From contig RXJA01000319.1 in the NCBI GenBank assembly GCA_003963455.1, positions 1 through 33,834 of the forward strand: a DNA stretch of 33,834 nt, given 5' to 3'. Below are positions 16,483-25,078 of this stretch, piece by piece. The position numbers and the translations under genes are program-made. The notes beneath the pieces were generated by a model. It was not told the DNA's origin and ran no database searches. It saw only the letters and a list, made by a program, of their open reading frames with translations. Position 1 is the first letter of the stretch. Each line of letters begins with the position of its first letter. The DNA comes from Hyphomicrobiales bacterium (GTDB lineage Bacteria; Pseudomonadota; Alphaproteobacteria; Rhizobiales; Rhizobiaceae).

Positions 16483-18765
16483 ATGACGCCGCTAGAACGG
16501 GTCCCCGGCCGCCTGGAGTTCCGAATCTTGCCTCAGCGCATCGTCAGTTTCGTCATGAGCGGCGGCGTCGGCTCGCGGCTCTGGCCGCTGTCGCGCGAGG
16601 ACAACCCCAAGCAGTTCCACGATCTTTCCGGTGACGGCTCAATGCTGGTCAAGACCCTGCGCCGGCTGGCGGCAAGGCCGGAGGGCGAGACCCCGATATT
16701 TCTCATCGCTTCCGAACGCCATGCCGAGCGCGTCCATGCCGACCTTGCCGGCCTCGATCTCGCCGGTGGCGGCCCGCTGTTCGAGCCGACCGGACGCAAC
16801 ACCGCGGCGGCGGTGGCGCTCGCCAGCCTGCGCACGCTCTCCGAATATGGCGACGAGCTTGTGCTGGTGGTGCCGTCGGATCACGAGATTTCGACGTCTG
16901 GTCAGTTCTGGCAAAGCATAGAGGCGGGCGCGGCCGCGGCGAATGCCGGCCGGCTCGTGGTGTTCGGCCTGAAGCCGACTCAGCCCGAGACCGGCTATGG
17001 CTATATCGAGGTCGGGGCGGACAGGGACGGCGTGTTCGATGTCTCGCGCTTCGTCGAGAAGCCCGATCTCGCCACCGCGCAGGCCTATGTCGAGGCCGGA
17101 AATTTCTACTGGAACACCGGCATCTTCCTGTTCCGCGCCGGCGCCATGCGCGATGCCTTCGCCGCCTTCGAGCCAGGGATCTGGCAGGCGACGGAGGCGG
17201 CCTACGAGGCGGCGACCAGCGATCTTTCGGGCCTCTATATGCCGATGGAGCTTTACGCGGCCATCCCCTCGACCTCGATCGATTACGCCATCATGGAGCG
17301 CGCGAAGGACATCGCCATGGTGCCGGCCGGCTTCCGCTGGAACGACCTCGGCTCCTGGCAGTCGCTGCTCGACGTCGGCCCGTCCGACAACCACGGCAAC
17401 GTCATCATCGGCGATGTCGTCGCCATCGATTGCGAGAACTCGTATATCCGCGGCGACGGCCGCCTGCTTTCGGCGATCGGCATGAAGGATGTCGCTATCG
17501 TTTCGACGGCCGACGCCACCTTCGTCGCGCCGGTCAGCCACAGCCAGCACGTCAAGAAGATCGTCGAGCAACTGGAGAAATCCGGCCGGCTGGAGACCAG
17601 GTTCACGCCGGCGCATGACCGCGTCATCGAGAGCGGCGCCTGGCGGCGGCGCGTGCGCCATTGGCTGTTCGAGGAGACGCTGCCGCTGTGGTCGACGGTC
17701 GGCGTCGACGAGCGCCATGGCGGCTTCCACGAGGCGCTTGGCTTCGACGCCACGCCCTTGAAGAAACTCAAGCGCATGCGCACGCAGGCGCGGCAGGTCT
17801 ATGCCTTCGCGGTCGCCAAGGAGCGCGGCTGGGATGGTCCGGCCGACAGGCTGATCGCCCACGGCATCGACTTCATCGCGGGCCAGGGCCGCACCGGGCG
17901 GGGCGGCTGGGTGCGCACGCTCAACATCGACGGTTCGGTGGCCGATCCGGTCGAGGACGCCTACGACCATTCCTGCGTGCTTCTGGCGCTGGCGCACGCC
18001 CATATGTCGGGCCATCCCGACGCGTTGCGGCTCGGCGAGGAGACGTTTGCCTTCCTCGACGCGCATCTGGAAGATGCCCGCATGACCGGCTTTCTGGAAA
18101 CCTCCGACGGCGCGGACGAGCGGCGTTCGAATCCGCACATGCACTTTCTGGAGGCTTTTCTCGCCTGGCATCAGGCGACGGGCGAGCGCGCCTATCTGCG
18201 CCGCGCTGCGCGCATCATCGACCTTTTCCGCAGTCATTTCTTCGACGCGGAAAGCTGGACGCTGGGCGAATATTTCGATGAAGGCTGGAAGCCGGCGGCC
18301 GGCGAGAAGGGGAACTGGACCGAGCCTGGCCATCATTTCGAATGGGCTTCGCTGCTGGTCGATTTCGCCGCGCGCAGCGGTCAGAGCGAACTCACCGCCT
18401 TCGCCCGCAAGCTCTATGCCTCGGCCATCGCCAACGGCCTCAACCGCGCCACCGGCCTCGCTTATGGCGCGGTCTCGCGCCAGGGGCTGCCGCTGGACAC
18501 GGTCTCGCGTGGCTGGCCGCAGGCCGAGGCGATCAAGGCTGCCATCGCGCTCGACGGGTCGGGCGGCCCGGACCTCAAGCCCGAGATCGAGGCGCGCGTC
18601 GGCCGCCTGTTCCGCTGGCACATCGATCCGGCGCCGCTCGGCCTGTGGATCGATCGCATCGACGAGCGCGGCCGCTCACTGGCGAGCGAGGTGCCGGCGA
18701 GCATCTTCTACCATCTGGTCTATGCGCTGACGCAGTATCTGGACGGGACGGCGGGCAAGGGGTGA
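16483..18765 (+). CDS. Mannose-1-phosphate guanylyltransferase fused to an AGE-fold sugar isomerase
   Basis: 760 residues, two enzymes in one chain. Residues about 20-360 are a GDP-mannose pyrophosphorylase: MSGGVGSRLWPLSREDNPKQ (25-44), PTGRNTAAAVALA, VVPSDHE, FVEKPD, NTGIFLF, SIDYAIMERA and WNDLGSW. Residues about 385-755 match the N-acylglucosamine 2-epimerase / mannose-6-phosphate isomerase alpha-barrel: PHMHFLEAFLAW, GHHFEWASLL and RGWPQAEAIKA carry the expected His and Glu residues. Together they could make GDP-mannose from fructose-6-phosphate, with only phosphomannomutase missing. The better-known AlgA/ManC fusion has a cupin isomerase instead. The start is uncertain: the ATG at 16483 has no ribosome site, while TTG 16528 follows GGAG by 9 bases and begins nearer the domain. 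Confidence 0.88.
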   Translation: MTPLERVPGRLEFRILPQRIVSFVMSGGVGSRLWPLSREDNPKQFHDLSGDGSMLVKTLRRLAARPEGETPIFLIASERHAERVHADLAGLDLAGGGPLFEPTGRNTAAAVALASLRTLSEYGDELVLVVPSDHEISTSGQFWQSIEAGAAAANAGRLVVFGLKPTQPETGYGYIEVGADRDGVFDVSRFVEKPDLATAQAYVEAGNFYWNTGIFLFRAGAMRDAFAAFEPGIWQATEAAYEAATSDLSGLYMPMELYAAIPSTSIDYAIMERAKDIAMVPAGFRWNDLGSWQSLLDVGPSDNHGNVIIGDVVAIDCENSYIRGDGRLLSAIGMKDVAIVSTADATFVAPVSHSQHVKKIVEQLEKSGRLETRFTPAHDRVIESGAWRRRVRHWLFEETLPLWSTVGVDERHGGFHEALGFDATPLKKLKRMRTQARQVYAFAVAKERGWDGPADRLIAHGIDFIAGQGRTGRGGWVRTLNIDGSVADPVEDAYDHSCVLLALAHAHMSGHPDALRLGEETFAFLDAHLEDARMTGFLETSDGADERRSNPHMHFLEAFLAWHQATGERAYLRRAARIIDLFRSHFFDAESWTLGEYFDEGWKPAAGEKGNWTEPGHHFEWASLLVDFAARSGQSELTAFARKLYASAIANGLNRATGLAYGAVSRQGLPLDTVSRGWPQAEAIKAAIALDGSGGPDLKPEIEARVGRLFRWHIDPAPLGLWIDRIDERGRSLASEVPASIFYHLVYALTQYLDGTAGKG

Positions 18766-18819
18766 GCCTGCACCGGCGTGGCCGGCATCGCTCACCGGCC
18801 CGGCGACAATCAGAACCCG

Positions 18820-18835
18820 GCCGCGCCAGCGCGGC
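18820..18835. terminator. Candidate bidirectional hairpin between convergent genes
   Basis: GCCGCGCCAGCGCGGC is a perfect 16-base palindrome in the 107-base gap between two convergent stops. The loop is tight (2 bases, or 4 with a 6-bp stem) and no T-run follows on either strand. Confidence 0.35.
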
Positions 18836-18872
18836 GTGTTCGAGGGACGTGCGGCGTGGCGAGGATATCGTC

Positions 18873-20072
18873 TTACAGGCCCGAAACCCGCGTCGACAGG
18901 TCGGGGCGCTCGAACACCGCAGGTTGGAGTTCGGTGCCGAGCCCCGGTCCCTCCATCGGCAGCACATGGCCGTCCACGACTTGCGGCAGTTCGGTGACCA
19001 GTTCCTGGTACCAGCCGGTATAGAAGGCGCGCACCGATTCCTGGATCAGCGTGTTGGGCTGAGAAAAGGACGAATGAACAGCGGCTACATAGGCGACCGG
19101 CCCCGTGCAGTCATGAGGGGCGTAGGGGCGGTGATAGGTATCGGCGAGCGACGCGATCTTGCGCCCTTCGGTGAGCCCGCCTGTCCACACCAGGTCGGTC
19201 ATGACGACGCCGATGGCGCCAGCCTCCAGCATGTCCTTGTAAGGGAAACGCGACCCGAGCGTCTCGGACGCGCAGATGGGCACCGAGGTGTGGGCGGCAA
19301 GTTCTGAAAGCGCAGAGGTCGAATTCATGCGGATCGGGTCCTCGTACCAGGTCGGCTGGAAGGCCTCGAGCTCGCGCGCGATGCGTTTGACGGTGGGCAG
19401 GTTCCACAGGCAGTGGAATTCCACCATGATCTGCATGCGGTCGCCGACCCGTTTGCGGATCTTCTCGAAGGGGGACAGGGCGGTGCGTAACTGTTCCGCT
19501 GTGATGAAACGGCCGTCATTCTCGATGGCGGGAGGGTCGAACGGCCATATCTTCATGGCCGAAATGCCGTTCTCCAGCAGGTTCTCGGCCAGCGCCCCGG
19601 CATCGGTCATGAAGGCGACGAGATCCTCGTAGGGTCCATCGGAGGCTCCCAGGTTCCAAGTGTCCACCGGCTTGATGCGGTTCGAGCGCACATAGCCGTA
19701 GCCCGCGCAGGTATTGTAGACAGGAACGCGCTTGTGGCAGGCGCCGCCCAGCATCTGATGGACCGGCAGGCCGCAGACCTTGCCGAATATGTCCCAGAGT
19801 GCCAGGTCGATCGCCGAGGCCGCCCTGTATTCCGCGCCGGTGGAGGACTGCGCCAGCGGCAGATTGACCAGTTCGCGCGACAGCGCCTCGATGTGGAGGG
19901 GATCGCGGCCGAGCAGCCGGTGGGACAGGACATCGTGGATATGGGCTTCGACGGAACCGGCGCCGTAGAAGGTCTCGCCGAGCCCGGTGATGCCTGCGTC
20001 GGTCTCCACGTGAACCCACAGCACGTTGGCGAATTCCTGTAGCCGGAAGGTGCGTATCGCGTTGATCTTCAT
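18873..20072 (-). CDS. Enolase-superfamily (mandelate racemase type) dehydratase
   Basis: 399 residues. Metal ligands in the expected order are E218 (MVEFHCLW), E244 (WYEDPIR) and E270 (CASETLGS). D293 (VMTDLVWTGGL) and H320 (YAPHDCTGP) form the usual His-Asp base pair, and K174 lies in AMKIWPFD. The capping domain GITGLGETFYGAGS is intact. These enzymes remove water from aldonic acids to give 2-keto-3-deoxy acids; gluconate, mannonate and galactonate are typical substrates and the exact one cannot be read here. The ATG at 20072 begins MKINAIRTFRL, the normal family start; a longer frame to 20114 has no support. It is last in a minus-strand set with the idnO- and idnD-like genes, 96 bases downstream of idnD. 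Confidence 0.85.
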   Translation of the reverse strand: MKINAIRTFRLQEFANVLWVHVETDAGITGLGETFYGAGSVEAHIHDVLSHRLLGRDPLHIEALSRELVNLPLAQSSTGAEYRAASAIDLALWDIFGKVCGLPVHQMLGGACHKRVPVYNTCAGYGYVRSNRIKPVDTWNLGASDGPYEDLVAFMTDAGALAENLLENGISAMKIWPFDPPAIENDGRFITAEQLRTALSPFEKIRKRVGDRMQIMVEFHCLWNLPTVKRIARELEAFQPTWYEDPIRMNSTSALSELAAHTSVPICASETLGSRFPYKDMLEAGAIGVVMTDLVWTGGLTEGRKIASLADTYHRPYAPHDCTGPVAYVAAVHSSFSQPNTLIQESVRAFYTGWYQELVTELPQVVDGHVLPMEGPGLGTELQPAVFERPDLSTRVSGL

Positions 20073-20168
20073 GGACTTTCGGCTCCGTCGGATACCACCG
20101 TGCTTGGGCGGCATGCAGGTGAGATGAAATGCCGGGACGGCCAGGGGCGAGGCCCGGCGCTCCTTGGC

Positions 20169-21215
20169 TCATTCGAGGTCCGGATCGAAGCTGATCTGGA
20201 CTTTTGTCGCCTTCGACTTGTCGTTCGCCATTTCGAATGCTTCCAGCGCCTGGTCGAGCGGAAAAACGGCGCTGAGCAGCGGCCTTACGTCGACGCGACG
20301 GCTGTTGATGAGGGCGACGGCTTCCTCGAACTCCTCGTCGAAACGGAAACTGCCGCGAAGGTCGACCTCGCGCGTCACGACCAAGTTGACGGGAAGCGGG
20401 ACGTCGCCTCCAAGGCCGAGCTGCACCAGAATGCCGCGCGGGCGCAGGTGAGGGAGCGCGCCGCGCAGGGCGGATGCGCTCCCCGAAGCTTCGAAATGGA
20501 CATGGAACGCGCCGCCATGCCTGACAAGGCCGGCAAGTCCCTCGGGTTCTTCCGCCACGTTCAGGACATGGTCCGCCCCAAGCTTGTGCGCCAGGGCGAG
20601 GGCCGAGGCATGGATATCGGTGGCGATGATTTCGGCCGCGCCGGCATTGCGGACGGCCATGATGGTCAGGATTCCGATCGGACCGCAGCCGGTGACCAGC
20701 ACCCGGCGACCGTCCAGCGGCCCCGCGCGTCGGACCGCGTGCAGGCACACGGCAAGCGGTTCGGCGACAGCGGCCTCGCCCAGCGAAACATCGTCGGCGA
20801 CCGGAAAGATCTGATCGCGGCCGATGCAGAGCATCTCACGGAATCCCCCCTGGACATGTGGAAAGCGCATTGCGCTGCCCATGAAGCGCATATTTATGCA
20901 ATGATTGCGCAGGCCGGCGCGGCAATTCTCGCAATGACCGCAAGGCTGGCTGGGATTGATCGCCACGCGGGTGCCCACCGCAATGTCGGAGACATCGGCC
21001 CCCACAGCCGCGACGGTGCCGGCGATCTCGTGGCCGAGGATCATCGGTTCGCGCAGGCGGATCGACTCGGTGCCGCCGTGGTTGAAGTAGTGCAGGTCCG
21101 AACCACAGATCCCGCCCGTCGATATCCGCACCCGTACCTCGCCGGGGCCGGGCTGGACATCGGCGATCTCCTCGATGCGAAGGTCCCTTGGAGCATGTAC
21201 GACCACACCGCGCAT
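20169..21215 (-). CDS. idnD: L-idonate 5-dehydrogenase-like zinc alcohol dehydrogenase
   Basis: 348 residues, medium-chain dehydrogenase family. Catalytic zinc ligands: C37 (GGICGSDLHYFNHGG, wording typical of IdnD), H62-E63 (GHEIAG) and E152 (AEPLAV). The structural zinc uses C92, C95, C98 and C106. The Rossmann motif GCGPIG (176-181) and D200 at the end of the second strand favour NAD. The expected reaction is L-idonate to 5-ketogluconate. The ATG at 21215 starts the domain directly and follows GGAAAG by about 6 bases; the frame continues to 21386 but overlaps idnO. It sits 22 bases after the idnO-like gene, as in the E. coli idnD-idnO pairing. A related polyol dehydrogenase role cannot be excluded. 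Confidence 0.85.
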   Translation of the reverse strand: MRGVVVHAPRDLRIEEIADVQPGPGEVRVRISTGGICGSDLHYFNHGGTESIRLREPMILGHEIAGTVAAVGADVSDIAVGTRVAINPSQPCGHCENCRAGLRNHCINMRFMGSAMRFPHVQGGFREMLCIGRDQIFPVADDVSLGEAAVAEPLAVCLHAVRRAGPLDGRRVLVTGCGPIGILTIMAVRNAGAAEIIATDIHASALALAHKLGADHVLNVAEEPEGLAGLVRHGGAFHVHFEASGSASALRGALPHLRPRGILVQLGLGGDVPLPVNLVVTREVDLRGSFRFDEEFEEAVALINSRRVDVRPLLSAVFPLDQALEAFEMANDKSKATKVQISFDPDLE

Positions 21216-21237
21216 AATGGCTTTCCGGTACTGTTGG

Positions 21238-22011
21238 CTAAAGGACGGCAAGCATGCCGCCGTCGACATAGATGATCTGCCCGTTGACGTAGTCCGAGGC
21301 GGGCGAGGCAAGGAAGATCGCGGTTCCGACGAGATCCTTCGGCAGGCCCCAGCGGCCCGAAGGTGTGCGGCCTTTGACCCAGGCATCGAATTTGGCGTCG
21401 GACGTCAACGCCTTGTTCATTTCGGTGTCGATGTAGCCAGGACCGATCGCATTGGCCTGGATGCCATGGGCGGCCCATTCGGCGGCCATCGAGCGGGTGA
21501 GCATCTTGATGCCGCCTTTCGCCGCCGTATACGGAGCGACGGTGGCACGCGCGACCTCGCTGGTCAGCGACCCGATGTTGATGATCTTGCCGCCGCTGCC
21601 GCGCGCAATCATGCGGCGGGCTGCTTCGCGCCCCACGATGAAAGCGCTGGTGAGATTGGTCTCCAGGACCCGCCGCCAGTCGGCGCTTTCCAATTCCAGC
21701 ATCGGCCGGCGAAACTGGACGCCGGCATTGTTGACAAGGATATCGACGGCCATGCCTGCTTCGTCGAGCTTCCTGAATGCGGTCTTGACCGCATCCTCGT
21801 CGCATACGTCGAACGCGCTGAGATGGACCTGTGGTGCGAATTCGCCAAAGCCTCCGGCCGCCTCAGTGAGCTTGTTGGCGTCGCGCCCGTTCAAGACAAC
21901 TTTGGCGCCGGCTTCCGCAAGGCCGTGGGCCATGGCGAGACCGAGCCCGCCGGAAGAACCGGTAACCAGCGCGGTTTTGCCTGAGAGGTCGAAATAGGAC
22001 GATACGCTCAT
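21238..22011 (-). CDS. idnO: Gluconate 5-dehydrogenase-like short-chain reductase
   Basis: 257 residues, SDR family. Cofactor motif TGSSGGLG (17-24), NNAG (94-97), catalytic S148, Y161 and K165. The C-terminal stretch TPSGRWGLPKDLVGTAIFLA then ASDYVNGQIIYVDGGM closely follows E. coli IdnO as I remember it, and VQFRRPMLE matches the IdnO region after NNAG. IdnO reduces 5-ketogluconate to D-gluconate. Together with the next gene this would turn L-idonate into gluconate. The ATG at 22011 has no clear ribosome site; a 69-base gap separates it from the regulator gene on the same strand. As SDRs are promiscuous, oxidation of another sugar is an alternative. Confidence 0.83.
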   Translation of the reverse strand: MSVSSYFDLSGKTALVTGSSGGLGLAMAHGLAEAGAKVVLNGRDANKLTEAAGGFGEFAPQVHLSAFDVCDEDAVKTAFRKLDEAGMAVDILVNNAGVQFRRPMLELESADWRRVLETNLTSAFIVGREAARRMIARGSGGKIINIGSLTSEVARATVAPYTAAKGGIKMLTRSMAAEWAAHGIQANAIGPGYIDTEMNKALTSDAKFDAWVKGRTPSGRWGLPKDLVGTAIFLASPASDYVNGQIIYVDGGMLAVL

Positions 22012-22080
22012 GTTTTGATCTGTCGTGATGGGGAGGCGTTCAAGCCAGGCGCGGGTCGAGGTGCATTTGTCTGGCTTGGC

Positions 22081-22806
22081 TCAAATGACGCCGGCGTTCA
22101 AAAGGGCGCGGACGGTGAGGTCGAAATGGTCCGCCATCGCCTTTTCGGCCGCCTTGGCGTCACCCCGCCGAATGGCGTCGGCGATTACGCCGTGGCCTTC
22201 GATGCTGTCCATGCGCTCGGCGTCGGTAGGACGGGCCGCCCAGCCGATGGCCCAGTTCTGGCGCGTGACCGGCGCGAAGGAGCTGACCAGCAAGGCGAAA
22301 AGTGGGTTGCGCGACGCGCGCGCCACCGCGGCATGGAAGGAGATGTCGAGCTCCATGACGTTGCCGGTCTCCGCAAAACTCCGTTTCATCCCTTCCGCGA
22401 TCCCGCATATCTCGTCGGCTTCCTGTTCGGTGCGCCTGAGGGAGGCAAGCACCGCCGTCCTCAGCTCGATCGTGCGGCGCACGTCGAATATCTGCTGGAC
22501 GGAAAGCTGGTTGGTGTAGACGCAATGGTCGATCATCCGGCCGATGGCGGAGCCGTCGGCCGGCGCCACACGCGCGCGCCGGCCGTTGCCGACATCGATC
22601 AGCCGAAGCGCCGCCAGGCTTCTGAACGCCTCGCGCGCCACCGCCCGCGACGCTCCGGCTTCGACGGCGAAGGCCGATTCGCTGGGCAGCGGAGAGCCGG
22701 GCGCGAGCGCGTTGGCGCGAATATGTTCGACCACCCTGTCTGCAACGGTATCAACGAGCGACTGCGGAGCGTCGTCACGTTCGGTCATGTTCGTCATCGC
22801 CGTCAT
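22081..22806 (-). CDS. FadR-type GntR family transcriptional regulator
   Basis: 241 residues. The N-terminal winged helix (about 15-80) reads LVDTVADRVVEHIRANALAPGS, then LPSESAFAVEAGASRAVAREAFRSL, the GntR pattern. The C-terminal FCD domain (about 100-235) keeps a full metal/ligand set: D154 and H158 (DISFHAAV), H205 and H227. FCD regulators usually bind carboxylic or sugar acids and repress neighbouring catabolic genes. AAGGAG stands 4 bases before the ATG at 22806; in-frame ATGs at 22797 and 22788 are alternatives. It is first in the minus-strand set and divergent from the transporter operon, so it most likely controls both through the shared gap. Confidence 0.9.
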   Translation of the reverse strand: MTAMTNMTERDDAPQSLVDTVADRVVEHIRANALAPGSPLPSESAFAVEAGASRAVAREAFRSLAALRLIDVGNGRRARVAPADGSAIGRMIDHCVYTNQLSVQQIFDVRRTIELRTAVLASLRRTEQEADEICGIAEGMKRSFAETGNVMELDISFHAAVARASRNPLFALLVSSFAPVTRQNWAIGWAARPTDAERMDSIEGHGVIADAIRRGDAKAAEKAMADHFDLTVRALLNAGVI

Positions 22807-22965
22807 TTCACTCCTTATCGTTCCAACCTGTATGATAGGTCAAGCAATATTTGTACGAAATTCAACGTGTACCTGTTTACATACGTGACTTGAGCGTGAT
22901 ACAGCCCATGCCACTTTTGGAGGAAGCATCGTGCACGGCTCGATGACAACAGGGAAGTCCGCGCC
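22807..22965. promoter_or_regulatory. Divergent control region with candidate operator
   Basis: A 159-base gap, much more AT-rich than its surroundings, between the regulator and the transporter operon. An imperfect inverted repeat GTGTA-cctgtt-TACAT (22867-22882) and repeated GTAC motifs (near 22854 and 22869) make this the likely regulator site. TTGTAC (22852-22857) with TGTTTA 17 bases on is a weak plus-strand promoter candidate; TTGACC with CGATAA is a weak minus-strand one. No site matches a named consensus well. Confidence 0.45.
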
Positions 22966-22969
22966 ATGA
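22931..22969 (+). CDS. Putative 12-residue leader peptide coupled to the permease
   Basis: GTG at 22931 follows GGAGG (22919-22923) by 7 bases, the best ribosome site in this region. The frame encodes MHGSMTTGKSAP and stops at TGA 22967-22969, which overlaps the permease ATG (22966) in an ATGA junction. The permease itself has only AGGGA 10 bases before its ATG. Translation of the leader would therefore feed ribosomes to the permease start. The peptide has no run of codons suggesting attenuation. It may be chance, but spacing and overlap are striking. Confidence 0.4.
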   Translation: MHGSMTTGKSAP

Positions 22970-23913
22970 GTCAGGCGCTCGGGATGGTGCGCCGCTACCC
23001 GGTCTGGGCCGCGGTCATCCTGCTTTACGCGGTGGCAGGGTTCTTCTCGCCCGCCATGCTGAAGCCCGAGCAGATTCTGAACATCCTTCAGGTCACGGCC
23101 TTCCTGGGGCTCGTCGCGTCCGGCCAGACGCTCGCCTTGCTCGTCGGCGGCATCGACCTTTCAGTCGCTGGTGTCGTGACGATGACCAACATCCTGGCCA
23201 CCAGTATCATGATGGGCCAGAACGATCGCATTGCGTGGGCCATCGCCTGTTGCGTGTCGCTCGGCCTGGCGGTCGGCATCATCAACGGCATTCTCGTCGC
23301 TGTTGTCCGGGTTGCCCCGATCATCGCGACGCTCGCCATGAACGCGATCCTGTTCGGGGCGGCGCTGGTCTACACCGGCGGCGCTCCCTTCGGTTCCTCC
23401 GCGCCGGCTTTCAACACGATCGGCCAGGGCTCGTTGTTCGGCTTTCCCGCAAGCGCGCTCTGCTGGCTCGCTGTATCCGTGGCGCTGGCCTGGGCGATGC
23501 GGCGCACCACGCTCGGACGCTGGATATATGCGGTCGGGGCCAACGAAACGGCGGCGCGATTCATGGGTGTGCCGACGCGCGCCGTTCTCATTCTCGCCTA
23601 CTCGCTGTCGGCTGTTTTGACCGTGCTCGGCGGACTTCTGCTCACGGCCTATATCGGCAATCCGAGCCTCGGTATCGGCAACCAGTTCCTGCTGACCTCC
23701 GTGGTCGCGGTCGTCGTTGGCGGCACCGCGCTGACGGGAGGCATCGGCAGTGTGCTCGCGACAGTGGCCGGGGCGCTATTCGTCACGGAACTCAACAGCT
23801 TCACCAACATCGCCCAGGTTTCCACTGGCGCCCAGTACGTCATCCAGGGCGTGCTCATTGCCCTGAGCGTGATCGTCTATCGGCTGATCGGCGTGGAGGC
23901 CGACGCCCGGTAG
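22966..23913 (+). CDS. Sugar ABC transporter permease (RbsC type)
   Basis: 315 residues, with about eight or more hydrophobic segments. The signature GQTLALLVGGIDLSVAGVVT and the later block YAVGANETAARFMGVPTRAV identify the BPD_transp_2 (RbsC/XylH) permease family, which imports monosaccharides and related compounds. The C-terminal part has VVAVVVGGTALTGGIGSVLA, also typical. It forms the inner-membrane channel with an ATPase; here a second permease of the same family is fused to the ATPase two genes downstream, so the channel may be a heterodimer. It is followed 25 bases later by the binding protein. Confidence 0.92.
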   Translation: MSQALGMVRRYPVWAAVILLYAVAGFFSPAMLKPEQILNILQVTAFLGLVASGQTLALLVGGIDLSVAGVVTMTNILATSIMMGQNDRIAWAIACCVSLGLAVGIINGILVAVVRVAPIIATLAMNAILFGAALVYTGGAPFGSSAPAFNTIGQGSLFGFPASALCWLAVSVALAWAMRRTTLGRWIYAVGANETAARFMGVPTRAVLILAYSLSAVLTVLGGLLLTAYIGNPSLGIGNQFLLTSVVAVVVGGTALTGGIGSVLATVAGALFVTELNSFTNIAQVSTGAQYVIQGVLIALSVIVYRLIGVEADAR

Positions 23914-23938
23914 ATTCAACGAAGAAGGAGGAACAGGA

Positions 23939-25018
23939 ATGAACAGTCATACCCTTGATCGCCGTAGATTTATGATGCTGGGCGCGGGTGCCGCGATCGG
24001 CTCACTCGCATTCGCCAGGTCGGCAATGGCCGACGTGATCAGCAATGCCAAGATCGAAGCTTCCCCCGAGATGGCCAAGGGCGTCCAGAAATCGGGCAAG
24101 ATGCGCATCGGATTCTCGAACGGGTTCTCGGGCAACACCTGGCGGACGCAGAACTTGGCCTCGATGCAGAGCGAGGCGGCGGCCAACAAGGATAAATACG
24201 ATCTGATCACGGTCGATGGCCAAGGCGATATCACCAAGCAGGTCAACGACATCGAGGATCTGATCGCGCAGAATGTGGATGCACTTCTGGTCATCCCGAA
24301 CTCCGGAACGGCCGTCGTTCCCGCGCTCAGGAAGGCCACAAAGGCCGGCATCATGACCATTCCCTTCAACCTGCCGGTCGAAGGCGACAACTGGACCGCC
24401 TTCATCGGCACCGATCCGAAGAAGAAGGGGGCCACGACGGGCAAGTTCCTCAACGACGCGTTGGGCGGCAAGGGCAAGATCGTCGCCCTCGGTGGCCTTC
24501 CGGGCAATTCCTATACCGCCGATTGCTGGGCGGGGGCGCAGACCCAGTTCGAACCCGGCATCGAAGTGCTCGCTTTCAAGGACGCCTCATGGCAGGAGGA
24601 CAAGGCCAAGGTGGTCATGGCCGACCTCATAGCCGCCTACCCGGAGATCGACGGCATCTGGTGCGACGGCGGTCAGGACGCCGCTGGTGCGCTCAAGGCT
24701 CTGATGGCTGCGAACCGTCCTCTCGTCCCGGCCACCGGGGACGACTATAACGGGCTTTTCAAGCTGTACGATGCCCAGAAGGCGGCAAATCCCAAGTTCA
24801 AGATCGGCTGCGTGTCCGAACCGTCCTGGGAAGGTGTCGTCGCGCTGCGTACCGCTATGAAGCTGCTCTCGGGACAGGACGTGCCCAAACGTCAGACCAT
24901 AAGCCCCGTCCTGATGGACGACAGCAACTACACCCAGTTCATAAAGAAGGACCTGCCGGACGGCGTGTTCGTCGACACGCTGCTGACGGACGATGAGTTG
25001 AAGAAGCTCTTCAGCTAG
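23939..25018 (+). CDS. Sugar ABC transporter substrate-binding protein, Tat-type signal
   Basis: 359 residues. The N-terminus DRRRFMMLGAGAAIGSLA is a twin-arginine (Tat) signal with likely cleavage after SAMA (about residue 31), so export may occur folded. The mature protein matches the RbsB-like Peripla_BP_4 family: MRIGFSNGFSGNTWRTQ, NDIEDLIAQNVDALLVIPN, then TAFIGTDPKKKGATTGKFL and GKIVALGGLPGNSY. It would capture the imported sugar or sugar derivative in the periplasm. AAGGAGG lies 7 bases before the ATG, the strongest ribosome site in the operon. A strong hairpin follows the stop. The ligand is unknown; context suggests a sugar acid, lactone or oxidisable sugar. Confidence 0.9.
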   Translation: MNSHTLDRRRFMMLGAGAAIGSLAFARSAMADVISNAKIEASPEMAKGVQKSGKMRIGFSNGFSGNTWRTQNLASMQSEAAANKDKYDLITVDGQGDITKQVNDIEDLIAQNVDALLVIPNSGTAVVPALRKATKAGIMTIPFNLPVEGDNWTAFIGTDPKKKGATTGKFLNDALGGKGKIVALGGLPGNSYTADCWAGAQTQFEPGIEVLAFKDASWQEDKAKVVMADLIAAYPEIDGIWCDGGQDAAGALKALMAANRPLVPATGDDYNGLFKLYDAQKAANPKFKIGCVSEPSWEGVVALRTAMKLLSGQDVPKRQTISPVLMDDSNYTQFIKKDLPDGVFVDTLLTDDELKKLFS

Positions 25019-25028
25019 AGCAATTCCA

Positions 25029-25058
25029 GCCGGCCGCCTCCGTGAGAAGGCGGCCGGC
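25029..25058 (+). terminator. Strong intercistronic hairpin after the binding-protein gene
   Basis: A perfect 11-bp stem GCCGGCCGCCT (25029-25039) / AGGCGGCCGGC (25048-25058) with an 8-base loop, 10 bases after the stop and 20 bases before the next start. No T-run follows; likely a message-stabilising or partial-termination element that raises binding-protein output. Confidence 0.6.
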
Positions 25059-25078
25059 CTCTGCCGGAAAGACACGGA

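Noticed and set aside
16639..18621. 660-codon open frame opposite the fused guanylyltransferase/isomerase
   Set aside because: Same shadow pattern; the plus strand carries the motifs of two enzymes in order.
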